Assembly (NCBI RefSeq): GCF_027943255.1
Contig: NC_072893.1
Location: 30,340,001 to 30,404,000, forward strand
Length of the DNA: 64,000 nt
From: Anastrepha obliqua
Taxonomy: Eukaryota; Arthropoda; Insecta; Diptera; Tephritidae
Direction of reading: 5' to 3'
The position numbers and the translations under genes were made by a program. The first letter of the stretch is position 1. Each line of letters starts with the position of its first letter. Under the pieces are notes generated by a model, which did not search any database, was not told where the DNA came from, and worked only from the letters and a program-made list of their open reading frames with translations. This document shows positions 31,530-41,369 of the stretch, in pieces.

Positions 31530-31640
31530 ATATTTTTGGTGCCTACTTTTTGGCGTTCTATTTTCTTGGTGCCTACTGTTGGGGGCGTTTTTTGGTCCCT
31601 TTTTTGGCGTTTTTTGGTGCCTACTTTTTGGCGTTTATTT
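31530..31640. repeat. minisatellite, GGTGCCTACTTTTTGGCG units
   Basis: Four imperfect units: TTGGTGCCTACTTTTTGGCG (31,536), TTGGTGCCTACTGTTGGGGG (31,566), TTTGGTCCCTTTTTTGGCG (31,589) and TTGGTGCCTACTTTTTGGCG (31,614). They generate a Lys/Arg-rich repeat (RQKVGTKK) in a 97-codon - frame, which I regard as a product of the array. Confidence 0.7.
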
Positions 31641-31899
31641 CCGCTTATTCCCGTTTCGTATTGCCTTGCGGTAATTTGTGCCGTTGCTGCGGTCCTGGCA
31701 TCGCTGCGTTTGTGCGGGTGATAAACGCTCGGAGTACTGCGCGTTGTTGCCACGGTTTGTGTCCGGCGTTTACCTATACCGGTTGACCCTTCTCCGTTTT
31801 TTGAAAATTTTGTCTATTTATATTATTTGCAAATGTTGTGAATTTATTTAGTTATATATTCTTTCTTTCTCTCTCATTCTCTCTTGGGTCTCTCTCTCT

Positions 31900-31980
31900 T
31901 TCTTTGTCTGCCTTGAAAGTTTCACTTCCTTTATGTGTACTACGCTACACACACTTTTTTGTATGAGAAACTTTTTCTCC
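31900..31980 (+). repeat. repeat shared with the right window edge (inverted)
   Basis: TCTTTGTCTGCCTTGAAAGT ... TATGTGTACTACGCTACACA matches the reverse complement of 63,925-64,000. The matched unit includes a small palindrome GTGTA-CTACGC-TACAC. Left of it is a CTTTCTCTCT-rich tract (31,860-31,900). It is probably an end of a transposable element that I cannot classify. Confidence 0.6.
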
Positions 31981-32059
31981 TTAGGCAGATATAAATCCGT
32001 AACGTTGAGTGAATGTTCCGGGAATGACACAACAAGGAGTAATATTCGTTACACGTTGT

Positions 32060-32345
32060 AATGACGTCATTAACTTGAACAACTGCGCTGTTAATTCTAC
32101 CTTTTCCAGTCTGGTTAGAGAAGCAAGACGAATGGGTCTGTTGGCAATTATGAATTTGGAAAAGTAGAGAACTTCGTCTGCTTGGGAACCAACATCAGCA
32201 ACGATAATAACGCTAGCCTTGAAATCCACGCTAGCCTTGAAATCCAATGAAGAATCTGTCTTGCTAACAAGTTAAACTTTGGACTAAGCAAGGAATTGAG
32301 TAGTAAAGTCCACTCTCGACGAACAAAAATCACACCAGAAAGTCA
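32060..32345 (+). pseudogene. RT fragment of the 11-12.8 kb LINE family
   Basis: The + strand, after frameshift, parallels the LINE relic: STFSSLVREARRMGLL (relic: STFSKLDKKAKRMGLV), then LGTNISNDNNASLEI, NFGLSKELSSKVHSRRTKIT. An 18 bp direct duplication (GCTAGCCTTGAAATCCAC twice, about 32,211-32,246) lengthens it by six codons. It covers only the palm/thumb region. Confidence 0.75.
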
Positions 32346-33110
32346 CCAGTGCTATTTTTTAAATCTGGGTTCCCAGCAAGCCTGAACCCCAGCACGGGTG
32401 GTATTACACCTTGTCCCAATCCACAAATTTTTCCAGAGGTTTGCTCCTCTACTAAATCCAATTAATCAAAAAAGTGCAAAAAAACTATCGACGAAATGTA
32501 ATAATAATCAAATATTTGAATATTATTAGCAGATTTTGTTCCTTTGTGACTCATTAATCCATAAAAAACAGAAAGTCTTCCAAGCAATTTCTAAAACGAT
32601 TTATAATTTTCACTCATCCACTTGAGTGTTAGTTTTCAAAGGAATCCTTTCAAGTGTCGAAATTTATGGCGATTCAGTTAAATGTACTTTTAAGTTGAGA
32701 AAGTTAGTCAATCAAGGCATGTTAAGTATAAATACGAAATATGGCCGTTGTGGCTAAGTGAGTGAAGCCAACTAATGTGGAGCATTGAAGTGATTTCATT
32801 AGCATAATAAATCCATTCAATTAAATGTAAATATTTTACATGGCATGCCACTGTAATGAATGAACGAAATCACTTAAGCAGAACGACCACAAACAATACA
32901 CACACACACACACGAGTGTATACTTTGATACGATACTCGCATGGACACGTATTAGCAATGCAAACTATTTGGCTAACGTCATCTTTATAGCCCCAAAATC
33001 ATTCGATTGAAGGCGAGATTTCATGCTCAATTTAGTGCAAGCAGGCTAAGTAAGCCCAGCAAACAACAAACCAGCTAAGCAACCTTAACGCAACTGAAAT
33101 TCAAACGGCT
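32346..33110. other. no gene seen; (CA)n microsatellite
   Basis: Appears to be single-copy AT-rich DNA with a CACACACACACACAC run at about 32,898-32,913. No open frame of note. Confidence 0.35.
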
Positions 33111-33120
33111 CAATACTCAC

Positions 33121-33373
33121 CGAACTGACCCACAAACTTATGAGTCAGCTGCGAATGTGCGTGAATGGGCGTAGTTGGCAAAGCAAAGCCTTCAAAAACA
33201 TGGTACAAGTCAACTGCCATCACTCGCTTGGTAGCGCAACAAAGGCTGCTTGGTGGTCCACTGTGTGCTGAGGTACCCCTTGTGCGCACTCCTACTCCCT
33301 CTCTCTCGCTCGATCTAGCAAATGCTCTCCTTATTATTCCTCTAACTTTTTGCCCATCGCTTTTGTTGTTCAT
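33121..33373 (-). CDS. candidate host exon (unassigned), - strand
   Basis: The - strand is open for 84 codons from an ATG at 33,373; an inner ATG at 33,220 gives MAVDLYHVFEGFALPTTPIH ... THKFVGQF. It reaches GTCAGTTCG|GTGAGTA at 33,120, a near-perfect 5' splice site in phase 1. Just upstream on - lies GAGCGAGAGAGAGGGAG, a GAGA-type promoter motif of flies. There is no TE similarity. I recognise no domain, and the other exons are not identified, so this rests on splice-site quality and context alone. Confidence 0.25.
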
Positions 33374-33868
33374 GTCATTCCAAAAGTTTCAACTGCTCGG
33401 TCTTAATTTGACTTTGAATGTATATTTTGTATATTTTGTTTAGCTAACAGTGATTTGGCGTGTTTGTGTGTTGATGGTGGTGCGTCAACTCGCCTAGCCA
33501 TTGTTTGTTGTCCTGTCTCGGACACTCTTTGAAGTTTATATTTGTTCTCATTTTTGCTTTGGATATTCATTTTCTTTTGTTTGTTATTGTGGTTATTTTT
33601 TGTTATTCTTGCTTTGCCAACACTTAAAGTGCAAACAATGGAACAATGCAGGTACTGGTAGAGAGAAAAGCAAGGGGAGGAACAGCATTGAAGGAAACTT
33701 CAACAAAACTAAATTTAAAATTCGAATAAGGCGCAAATTAAATTGAAAGAACAGTTTTGAATGGATGACAGAATTTTTCTAAGGCTGATAGATTGCAAGT
33801 TATGGCCATCTGAAGCAAAATTCTGAGAGTATAAATTAGGCTCCCACGGGCATAAGAGATTCGGCAAC
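33374..33868. other. no gene seen
   Basis: T-rich on +, with one 81-codon frame (33,501-33,746) lacking known domains. It could be upstream sequence of the candidate - strand exon. Confidence 0.3.
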
Positions 33869-34190
33869 GATGATAGATTACCAGGTTTGGCCTTCAGCTA
33901 TGGTAATAAACAAAATTGAGTGACTAATTTTGGCTGCAACGTCACCGGGGACTCGGCAGCAGAGTTCTGCTCGCTCGTTTCACACGTATTCTTACACTCG
34001 TCCAATCAGTTCTTGTTCAGACCATACAAGGATGATATATTTACCAGGTTTCCTCTTTAACTATGGTGAAAAAGAAAATTATGAGGGCAACTTCGGCTGT
34101 CATCTCACTTGGAAGACTCGGCAGCCGAATTCTGTACGATCATTTCGCGCACTATTTGAAATCAGGAGTTGCTTAATTCGGCCAACGAAC
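33869..34190. repeat. diverged tandem duplication, 162 bp period
   Basis: GATGATAGATTACCAGGTTT ... AGCTATGGT ... GGACTCGGCAGCAGAGTTCTG at 33,869 aligns with GATGATATATTTACCAGGTT ... AACTATGGT ... AGACTCGGCAGCCGAATTCTG at 34,031. A weaker third copy may start at 33,784 (CTGATAGATTGCAAGTTATG). No known element. Confidence 0.6.
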
Positions 34191-34214
34191 TCCCAATCGA
34201 GTTGCTCATCAAAC

Positions 34215-34455
34215 CCAGCTGGTTTGGCTGGATAGCCCACACTTTGCGCAAAGATGGCGGTGAAGTATGCAGGGCTGCTCTATAATGGAATCCGCAAGGT
34301 GTTAGGAACCGTATTAGACCAAAATCGCCGGGAGTACGCAGGGTGAATACGGACTTATCGAACTCATATACAATCTGGAATTTTTTGAAACGACTTGCTC
34401 ACCATCGAAATGAGCTTAAGGCTTTCATTCTGGCTCTTCGTTCCAACCGGAATTA
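34215..34455 (+). pseudogene. LINE C-terminal end (RTE/CR1-like)
   Basis: The + strand reads FGWIAHTLRKDGGEVCRAAL, WNPQGVRN, then after a frameshift RLAHHRNELKAFILAL. The order WIGHTLRKD ... CRxALxWNPQGxR ... RxxWxAFxxAL is the C-terminal signature of the family also seen at 29,632-30,330. Truncated upstream. Confidence 0.65.
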
Positions 34456-34727
34456 AAGGACGAATTATATTATATAATCATATAAAGGGTGATCAATTTA
34501 GAGGTATCGGATTTTAAATTGAAATAAAATAACGAAATTTCAAATTGATTGGTCAATCATTATTATTTTTGTGTAGAACCATTCCTGGCATTTAATTTTT
34601 AAAGATAATCTCTTTCAAATGTTGACCGCAACTGAGCCGTGATTCTTCGTGCCGGAAGACTTCGGTCGGTATCTCGTGAATACGGGGGGTTTGGGGGGTC
34701 GAAAGGTCTTTTTCCACGCTGCGACGC

Positions 34728-34919
34728 TTGAAATCTTACTTGAGGTCTACAATGAGAGAAGATCGTTTGAATGGAGTTGCTTCTATGAATATCCAACGCT
34801 ACGTGAATGTAGACATTGACTTGGTATTGAAAGAATTTTTTCCGTACCTCGAAGAGTCGCAATGTTATCGGCACATTGATCAGCATTGGGAAAAGTGCAT
34901 GCAGCCATTAGACTTGTAA
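34728..34919 (+). pseudogene. hAT transposase C-terminal dimerisation domain
   Basis: The frame reads KSYLRSTMREDRLNGVASMN, then IQRYVNVDIDLVLKEFF and ends near the stop. LKTYLRSTMxxDRLxxLAxLxIH is the end of the hAT C-terminal dimerisation domain (Dimer_Tnp_hAT) in insect hAT transposases. The RNase H-like catalytic core and BED finger are absent. It lies next to the left border of the 8 bp-duplicated insertion, which supports the hAT call. Confidence 0.65.
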
Positions 34920-35104
34920 TCAAAGCGTGTTAAAATGTTTTTAAAAAGATTAAAATTAAAATATAATGACCTAAACCACTTCTTGAAGGTATGCGAGCAT
35001 TAGAAAGATTTGGCGAACTTACTTTTCATTGCAAAATATTTTTAATGAAATTTATATTACTTTAATATATTCATTGTATAAAACAGAACAGAAAAAATAT
35101 TTTA

Positions 35105-36401
35105 CGAGGGGTGCCTTTTATATGTCGGGATTAGACAAAAACAAAAACAAATTTTAATAATCGAAAATCACTTTATTGTTTTTCAAAATATTATCCATGA
35201 AGATCTATACACTTTTGCATGCGTTTGAACCAATTGTCGAAGCACTTTTGCCACTCTGAATGAGGTACCTCCAAAACATGCATTCTGAACGCCGCAACCG
35301 CTTCTTCAGGTGTCGAAAAACGTTGACCTCTCAGTTTGTTTTTTACGTACGGGAATAAAAAGAAGTCATTCGGTGCCAAGTCAGGACTATACGGCGGATG
35401 ACCCATTAATTCGATGTTTTCGGTGCTCAAAAATGCAGTTGTTTCAGCCGATGTGTGAGAGCTCGCATTGTCCTGGTGAAGAGTGACCCGTCTTTGGCGA
35501 TTGGTTTTCCTAATTTCTTGGAAGACAACTGGCAAATAAATGGTTGTGTACCACTCAGAATTTACTGTTCTGCGTTGTTCTAGTGGTACGGTTGCGACAT
35601 GTCCAGTTTTTTTCCGAAAAAACAGGCGACCATTTGCTTGGAAGTGCTTCGTGCGCGAACAACTTTTGTTGGATTTGGCTCATCTTGAAACACCCATACA
35701 GTCGACTGCTGTTTACTTTCGGGCTCATACGCGTAAATCCATGATTCATCACCTGTCACAATGTCATAGACGTGTTTCGAAGCCGCGCGATCGTATTTTT
35801 TGAGCATTTCCTTCGACCAATCGACACGAGCCTTTTTTTGAGCGATTGACAAATTGTGTGGGATCCAACGCGAACAAATTTTTTTGACAGTCAAACGTTC
35901 ATGCAATATTGAATGTATGCTGATCCCACTAATGCCTAAGATTGTCTCAATCTCACGATAGGTCACATGACGATCTTGCAATATCAGTTCGCGCACAGCA
36001 TCAATGGTTTTCGGAACAACAACTGATTTTGGACGACCTTCACGAAATTCGTCTTGGAGTGAACTACGACCACGACTGAATTCACCATACCGTCGATAAA
36101 CACTGGTCCTTGATGGAGCTTCATCGCCAAAAAATGAATTAAGTTCATCCATGCAATGCTGCTGAGTTAATCCACGTCGAAAGTTGTAAAAAATAATCGC
36201 ACGAAAATGTTCACGGTTTAATTCCATTTTTGGACCGAGATGAATCTTTTAAGTTACTGTAAACAACACAAATGGCGCTGGTATTTCAAAACGTTCTGAG
36301 TACGTAAAAGCCAAAAAATGTCAAACTTTCCGATACAGCTGTTAGTTGCCAGATTGCAACACCAGGGTTGCCAAATCCCGAAATATAAAAGGCACCCCTC
36401 G
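35105..36401 (-). mobile_element. near-complete mariner (1,297 bp)
   Basis: The terminal repeats CGAGGGGTGCCTTTTATATG (35,105) and, on -, CGAGGGGTGCCTTTTATATT continue to 28 bp with one mismatch, flanked by TA. It is the youngest insertion of the three-level nest and the best preserved transposon here. Confidence 0.92.
35191..36227 (-). pseudogene. mariner DD34D transposase, one frameshift
   Basis: Starts MELNREHFRAIIFYNFRRGL at 36,227 and ends at 35,188-35,190. Domains: N-terminal paired-like HTH, second HTH around REIETILGISGISIHSILHE, ITGDE-like VTGDESWIYAYEPESKQ (first Asp), TLHQDNASSHTSAE (second Asp), PPYSPDLAPNDFFLF (third Asp). I counted 34 residues between the last two, i.e. DD34D. 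A one-base change in an A-run near 35,617 (FFGKK|TGHVAT) shifts the frame, and a GAA-to-TAA-type change removes the last five residues (YFEKQ remains in frame). Otherwise the full ~345 residue length. Such genes are often mis-annotated as SETMAR. Confidence 0.9.
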
Positions 36402-37287
36402 TATTTCTTTTTACATGTAATCCCTGCGCACGATCCCTAAACACTCAAAAAAAGGCAATTTTTCTTTACTAACTCTTATAACGTATATTAAAAGAGGTTA
36501 ATCGCATTTATCAAATTTTATTTGTCAATGAAATTTCAATCCAGAACCCCCCCACCGTGGGCTGAGTCTTGCGCACGGTTCTGCGTGAATAACTTTAGTA
36601 ATGTTGGCTTCTAATGCCTAAATCGAAGCTGGTTATCCACAAAGCATTAAGACTTTTCATAAACCCATAAATAAGAGTTCAAAGGTGAGATATCACACAA
36701 TCTTGGCGGCCAATCCACTGCTCTGAGACTAGAACGAGAGATAAATTGCTCACCGAAACGACGACGCAGTAAATCCAATGTTTCATGAGCTCTACGGCAA
36801 ATAGCGCCGTTCGCCGTCTTGATGTAACCTAATGTTGTGGATATCACGGCCTTCAACTTCTGGCATCAAAAAGTGGTTTATCATGGCGCAATGAATTTGT
36901 TACATTGGCGCCAGCCTCGCCTTTCAAGAAATATGAGCCGATGTCTCTCCAGCCCACAGACCGCAATGGCTGCTCTTGAATGGCTTCGGGTAGCTCTTCA
37001 GCTCAAATATGGCCATTTTGCTTATTAGCGGAGCCATTAAGCCAAAAAGGAGCCACATCGGTGAACAAATTCGGATCCCAAAATGCGGATTTTCTTTCGC
37101 CTTTTCACAGAGCGTCGATTTTTGTAATACAATTTTACGATTTGTAAACGTTATTGAGGCGTAAGTCCTTCCATGATGAGATGTCAATGAATACTGAAAA
37201 AATGATGTATTTAGTTTGTTAGTAGTCCTGCGTCATCTGTCAAAGAAACCCTATTGGAAAAAATACCTCCAATGTGATCACCCTTTA

Positions 37288-38500
37288 TATTATTTAGTAT
37301 AATTGAAACCATTTCCCATGCTTAACGACAAGCAGCTCATTTGCTAACCAATCTGCTAGGAAAGAACTCAAGCATATGTGTTTACTGAGAAAAATCTTTC
37401 CAAATGAAATTGGTTATCTCAGAGTAGTACATCCGAAATAGCAAAATCATATGTTTTATAAATATATTTATGCGCCAAAGTACAATGGAAGATGAAATGG
37501 AAATTCTTGCTCATTCGAAGGCTCACCAACCACACAAACAAGCATAGTAACAATGCTCGCCCAACACTACACATGCAAATGCATATAAAGCACTTAGCCC
37601 CTAATACTTCTATGCCAATTACCCACGCATACATACATACATATGTGAATGTACTAGCGCAGGCATGTGAGTCGGTACACGCTTTCTGCTGGCCTTCGTA
37701 TCTGGGCAAAATGAAGCGTGGAAGACATTAAATAAATATGCTAAACACGCACAAGAGATCCTTATCGTTGGCGTCGCTGTACTTGCCTGCAGTCACTGGC
37801 AGCGGTTACTCTTGTCATCGAGCAAGCCGTTAACGCCCACACTTGCGTGCGTACACATAAACTTATACACTTACACCCCTCCAACACAGGCAACAATCAG
37901 CCCAAAGCAGGCAATCTTCTAACGTGCGCTCCCAGGCAAGCTACCACTGCTGAACGTACTCGTACATGCACACACATACTTAAGTCTGTCCGTATATTAG
38001 TGTCAATCGCCGAGTGGCGCCTCCGAGCTGCCACAAACGAAAATCGATAAAATTTGCTTGGATATTATTTTATGCTCTTGTTTGTATGTGTGTGTGCCTA
38101 CATCGAATAGGAATGCAAAGTGGGAACTACCAAACGAACTGGGCTAAAACAAACACCGAGGAGGTATATTTGAAGGGGCGCGCTAGCGATTGTTCAGGTT
38201 TCTCAGCGTCATTCGGTGGAAGAAAATCATGTCACAATAGGCGCAATTTTGATTTTACGGGAGTTGTATTTGATGTTATCATTTCAAATACAAAGCCAAC
38301 AACGAATTGTATGATTATTAAATATTATAATTTTTGTAATGCGCTTTGCCCTCTGCTTTCACGTACTACAATAGCCTCAGCCCTAAAGAAGATGCTTAAA
38401 TATTTTACGAGGGCGGGGAGTACCTATGAATAAATTCGGTTTCAGTGACTACTATTAAACTAAAATTGAATTACTCAGTAGCAGGCGCCGCAAAATAAAG
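37288..38500. other. no gene seen
   Basis: CACACA- and ACATAC-rich DNA that appears single-copy (microsatellite at 37,625-37,645). Open frames on both strands (for example 38,014-38,433 on +) show no domain. Confidence 0.35.
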
Positions 38501-39149
38501 CTAAATGCATTGCCCCAAACCGCTGTTAACTCGTTCCCCGTTCAATTTGTTCTCAAATACACCTCGTTGCAAAACTATGAACGCACCGCTGGAGCAGATA
38601 TCATGGGAATATACTGAAAATGTTGACAGTGCGATGGGTGCCGCGTTTCCTGTCACCGAACGACATTGCCCCGACACATTCCTCAATGAAATCGGCGGAA
38701 AAATAGAAGGAATTGCAATCGTTCCTGCGACCGTCGGTTCTACGTTACCCGAACGACCCGGATTTACATCGGGCCAAGGACTGTCAGTGCAGCAGGATTC
38801 CCCGTATATATATCCTATTTGGAGCATAGGGCGCCAAATATTGTTCCTGTTGGTAGCTGTGTCAGCGTCTCGTAATGTTTTTATATTCCAGAATCCTATC
38901 TTAGTCCTAATCTGTTTTTTTTATTGGGTGAGGTGGGGTTCAAAATGTCTTCGTACTTACAGCGACTGTCGTCTACTGCGTCGAATGGTGTGACCACTAA
39001 AACAATCCCTCCTCTCCTTCTGGGGAGACAGTCTTCCCGGAACTGCTTTCTATGTTACTTCGGGAGGGCCCATAACGTCATCCATAAAGGACCAATTCTA
39101 TTCACCCACGTCTGGGTCCACCATATTTGTAGTCAGCTTTCATGCTATA
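38501..39149. other. unassigned open frames; possible LINE 5' fragment on -
   Basis: A 162-codon + frame (38,505-38,993) and a 108-codon - frame (38,501-38,827) overlap; local G+C is higher than around it. On -, near 38,830-38,900, RTKIGFWNIKTLRDADT can be read, like the opening of an APE endonuclease of a LINE (IGxWNVRTL), but no later endonuclease motif follows. I do not assign either frame. Confidence 0.35.
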
Positions 39150-39720
39150 GGTTAGTCTTCTTGTGTCTCTATCTGTGCGGCTTCGCTTTGTTGCACTCTG
39201 TCGAGCTCAATCTTTTGTTTTCGTAGTTTCTCGATGTATTTCTTTATCGCGTTCCAGCTGTCCTCACGTTCGAGCATTTTGTTGATTATGTTGCTCGGCG
39301 CGGTGTCGCCAATCTGTTTCCTCAGAGCATTTCTTTCCGCGAGCCATCTATTGCAATTAAAAAACGTGTGATCAGCGTCATCGCCCGTCACTTTGCAGTA
39401 TATGCACTTGAGATTGCTTTCTTTACCCATGCGGTATAGCTATCTCTGGAAATATCCGTGGCCCGAGAGGAACTGGCTTAAGAAGTATTTCAGTTTCCCG
39501 AAGTTCCTTTGAACCCATTTGCCTATTGTAGGAATCAGCTTCGCCATCCGTCTGCCACTCGATTTAGTGTCCCATCATCCCAGTGTCAGTTGCCACCGCA
39601 GCAAGGTCTAGCATATCCGTTCTGAGAAGCTAGTGATGACGTGTTTCTTCTTCGAGTCCCACGCATCTATTCGTTCCCGGACCATGAGGTCGATAGCCGA
39701 AGGCCGTCAACGGTGGGTTT
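39150..39720 (-). mobile_element. LINE ORF2 C-terminal end, R1-like
   Basis: On -: ERIDAWDSKKKHVITSF, then NFGKLKYFLSQFLSGHGYFQ, then LKCIYCKVTGDDADHTFFNC, WLAERNALRKQIGD and a stop near 39,152. The order LTQFLSGHGxFxxYLxRMG ... CxYCxxxxDDAxHTFFxCxRW is typical of the R1 group. One stop interrupts it (after GYFQR). No RT motifs upstream were recognised. Confidence 0.75.
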
Positions 39721-40160
39721 GATTTTGTTCTCCGATGCATTGAATTTGACGATTGGAAAGCGTGAAAATTTCAGACTAGTAGGTTGCTAGCCCGCCTGCT
39801 CTAGCTTAATGATAAAAATATTACCTACACCTCTAAACAGGGATTTGCTTGTTTTTGGTCCTCGATATCTACCGAGCTTTCCCCTATCCGCCTGTGGAAG
39901 CGTCCGTTGGCAGACAAGTAATCTTCACACGGTTACATGTATGGGGAGTGTTTATGCTACTACAATAACAACAAGAACCACAATAAAGTATTTGTAATAT
40001 ATGCAAATTGGTTCATCATCCACCGGATTTTCTCGATCTGACTCCCATCGACTATTATTTACTTCCAAACATGCAGAGATATCGTTTGGGACAAAAAAAT
40101 TCACGTCGAGTCTGGAAGTAATCATCAAAATGGGGGCATATTTTAAATATATATATAATT
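39721..40160. other. no gene seen
   Basis: Short open frames only. May contain decayed LINE sequence next to the R1-like fragment. Confidence 0.3.
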
Positions 40161-40463
40161 CGGCCGCCGTAGCCGAATGGGTTGGTGCGTGATTACCATT
40201 CGGAATTCACAGAGAGGTCGTTGGTTCGAATCTCGGTGAAAGCAAAATTAATAAAAACATTTTTCTAATAGCGGTCGCCCCTCGGCAGGCAATGGCAAAC
40301 CTCCGAGTGTATTTCTGCCATGAAAAAGCTCCTCAGAAAAATATCTGCCGTTCGGAGTCGGCTTGAAACTGTAGGCCCCTCCATTTGTGGAACAACACCA
40401 AGACGCACACCACAAATAGGAGGAGGAGCTCGGCCAAACACCTAACAGAAGTGTACGCGCCAA
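40161..40463 (+). mobile_element. full-length tRNA-derived SINE (best copy)
   Basis: The head has an A-box-like TAGCCGAATGG (40,170-40,180) and B-box GGTTCGAATC (40,223-40,232), the internal RNA polymerase III promoter. The body carries CGGTCGCCCCTCGGCAGGCA, ACCTCCGAGTGTATTTCTGC, TGCCGTTCGGAGTCGGC, AGGAGGAGGAGCTCGGCC and ends GTGTACGCGCCAATT. About 300 bp. A TTTATTTA/T-rich tract follows. Confidence 0.92.
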
Positions 40464-40487
40464 TTATTTATTTATTTTTTTTTTTTA
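40464..40487. repeat. ATTT/T-rich spacer between two SINE tails
   Basis: ATTTATTTATTTTTTTTTT then TATATA separates the 3' ends of two oppositely oriented SINEs. Confidence 0.8.
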
Positions 40488-40797
40488 TATAATTGACGCG
40501 TAAACCCTTTTTGTGTGTTTGGCCGAGCTCCTCCTCCTATTTGTGGCGTACGTCTTGATGTTGTTCCACAAATGGACCTATAGTTTCAAGCCGACTCCGA
40601 ATCGCAGATATTTTTTATGAGGACCTTTTTTATGGCAGAAATACACTCGGAGGTTTGCCATTGGCTGCCGAGGTGCGACCGCTTTTAGAAAAATGTTTTT
40701 CTTAATTTTGGAGTTTCACCGATATTCGAACCTACGTTCTCTCTGTGAATTACAAATGGTAGTCACGCACCAACCTATTCGGCTACGGCGGCCGCCA
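40488..40797 (-). mobile_element. full-length tRNA-derived SINE, inverted to its neighbour
   Basis: Reads on + from GACGCGTAAACCC through GGCCGAGCTCCTCCTCC, GCCGACTCCGAATCGCAG, TTGCCATTGGCTGCCG to the head CCTATTCGGCTACGGCGGCC. Complete at the 5' end (GGCCGCCGTAGCCGAATAGG on -). With 40,161-40,463 it forms a tail-to-tail inverted pair. Confidence 0.92.
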
Positions 40798-41369
40798 ATA
40801 CCTCGTCATAATTTTATTTTATTTTGCTTTATAAAAATATTGGAGGAACGATCTGGACGGATACCTATCCAATAAAAGAAATAAACATAATGTTGATACA
40901 AAAATTTATATTTTCCTTACAAGGCTCCTTTCCATAGCAATGCTGCAACTGCTGTACGAGTATTTGCAAAAGACTCAGCGGGCTCCACACAGGACCGCAT
41001 TAACTCGTCTCATTACCAGAACGACTCGTTCCAACTTGAGTATTATTTGCTTAACTTTTCGTTACTTTCGTCATCACAAAGGTGAATCAATGACCGAAAC
41101 CACACAAATTTTGCGTTTAAGTTCTTTGAGCTGCTGGCACTAGCCTTTTTGGTATTGCCGAGACATCGTTGGCTATTGTCAATATTTACAATGCTTTCGC
41201 ATTTGATATTTTTTTGTTTTTGTGTGTATGTGGTGAAGACGACCGAACAATGGCTGGTTTACCGTGGTGTTAGTCGCTTCGTACTGCTGATGAAATTCAT
41301 CAGGTTTTTAATATCAATCTTTACTATATCAGCAAGCGTAGCAGAAATGTAAGAGTCAAGACACAAGAA
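40798..41369. other. no gene seen
   Basis: Short open frames only. No motif. Confidence 0.3.

Larger units (their letters stand above)
34683..36583 (+). mobile_element. hAT-type insertion in rosa element, itself split by a mariner
   Basis: Both borders carry a perfect 8 bp duplication CGTGAATA (34,675-34,682; 36,584-36,591), the hAT hallmark. The rosa copy at 8,288-8,295 keeps the site uninterrupted. The right end read inward is CAGAACCGTGCGCAAGACTC, a typical CAG-starting hAT terminus. The left end CGGGGGGTTTGGGG does not mirror it, so one terminus is altered. About 0.6 kb is its own sequence. Confidence 0.75.
34483..37287 (-). mobile_element. rosa-like (DD41D) element carrying nested insertions
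   Basis: The left end TAAAGGGTGATCAATTTAGA and the right end (on -) TAAAGGGTGATCACATTGGA are inverted repeats with TA on both sides. Transposase remnants on - include MEGLTPQ (37,165), NRKIVLQKSTLCE, HETLDLLRRRFGEQFISRSS, VDWPPRLCDISPLNSYLW. QQDG is lost (TANG) and the third Asp is Asn. Without the hAT and mariner inside, the element is about 0.9 kb. Confidence 0.85.

Noticed and set aside
31460..31753. 97-codon Lys-rich - frame
   Set aside because: Its repeats come from the minisatellite at 31,530-31,640.
35191..36227. Host SETMAR-like gene
   Set aside because: Only the mariner part is present, inside 28 bp inverted repeats with TA flanks. No SET domain.
40161..40240. Functional tRNA gene
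   Set aside because: The A/B boxes belong to the SINE head. The sequence continues into the SINE body and recurs in many degraded copies.
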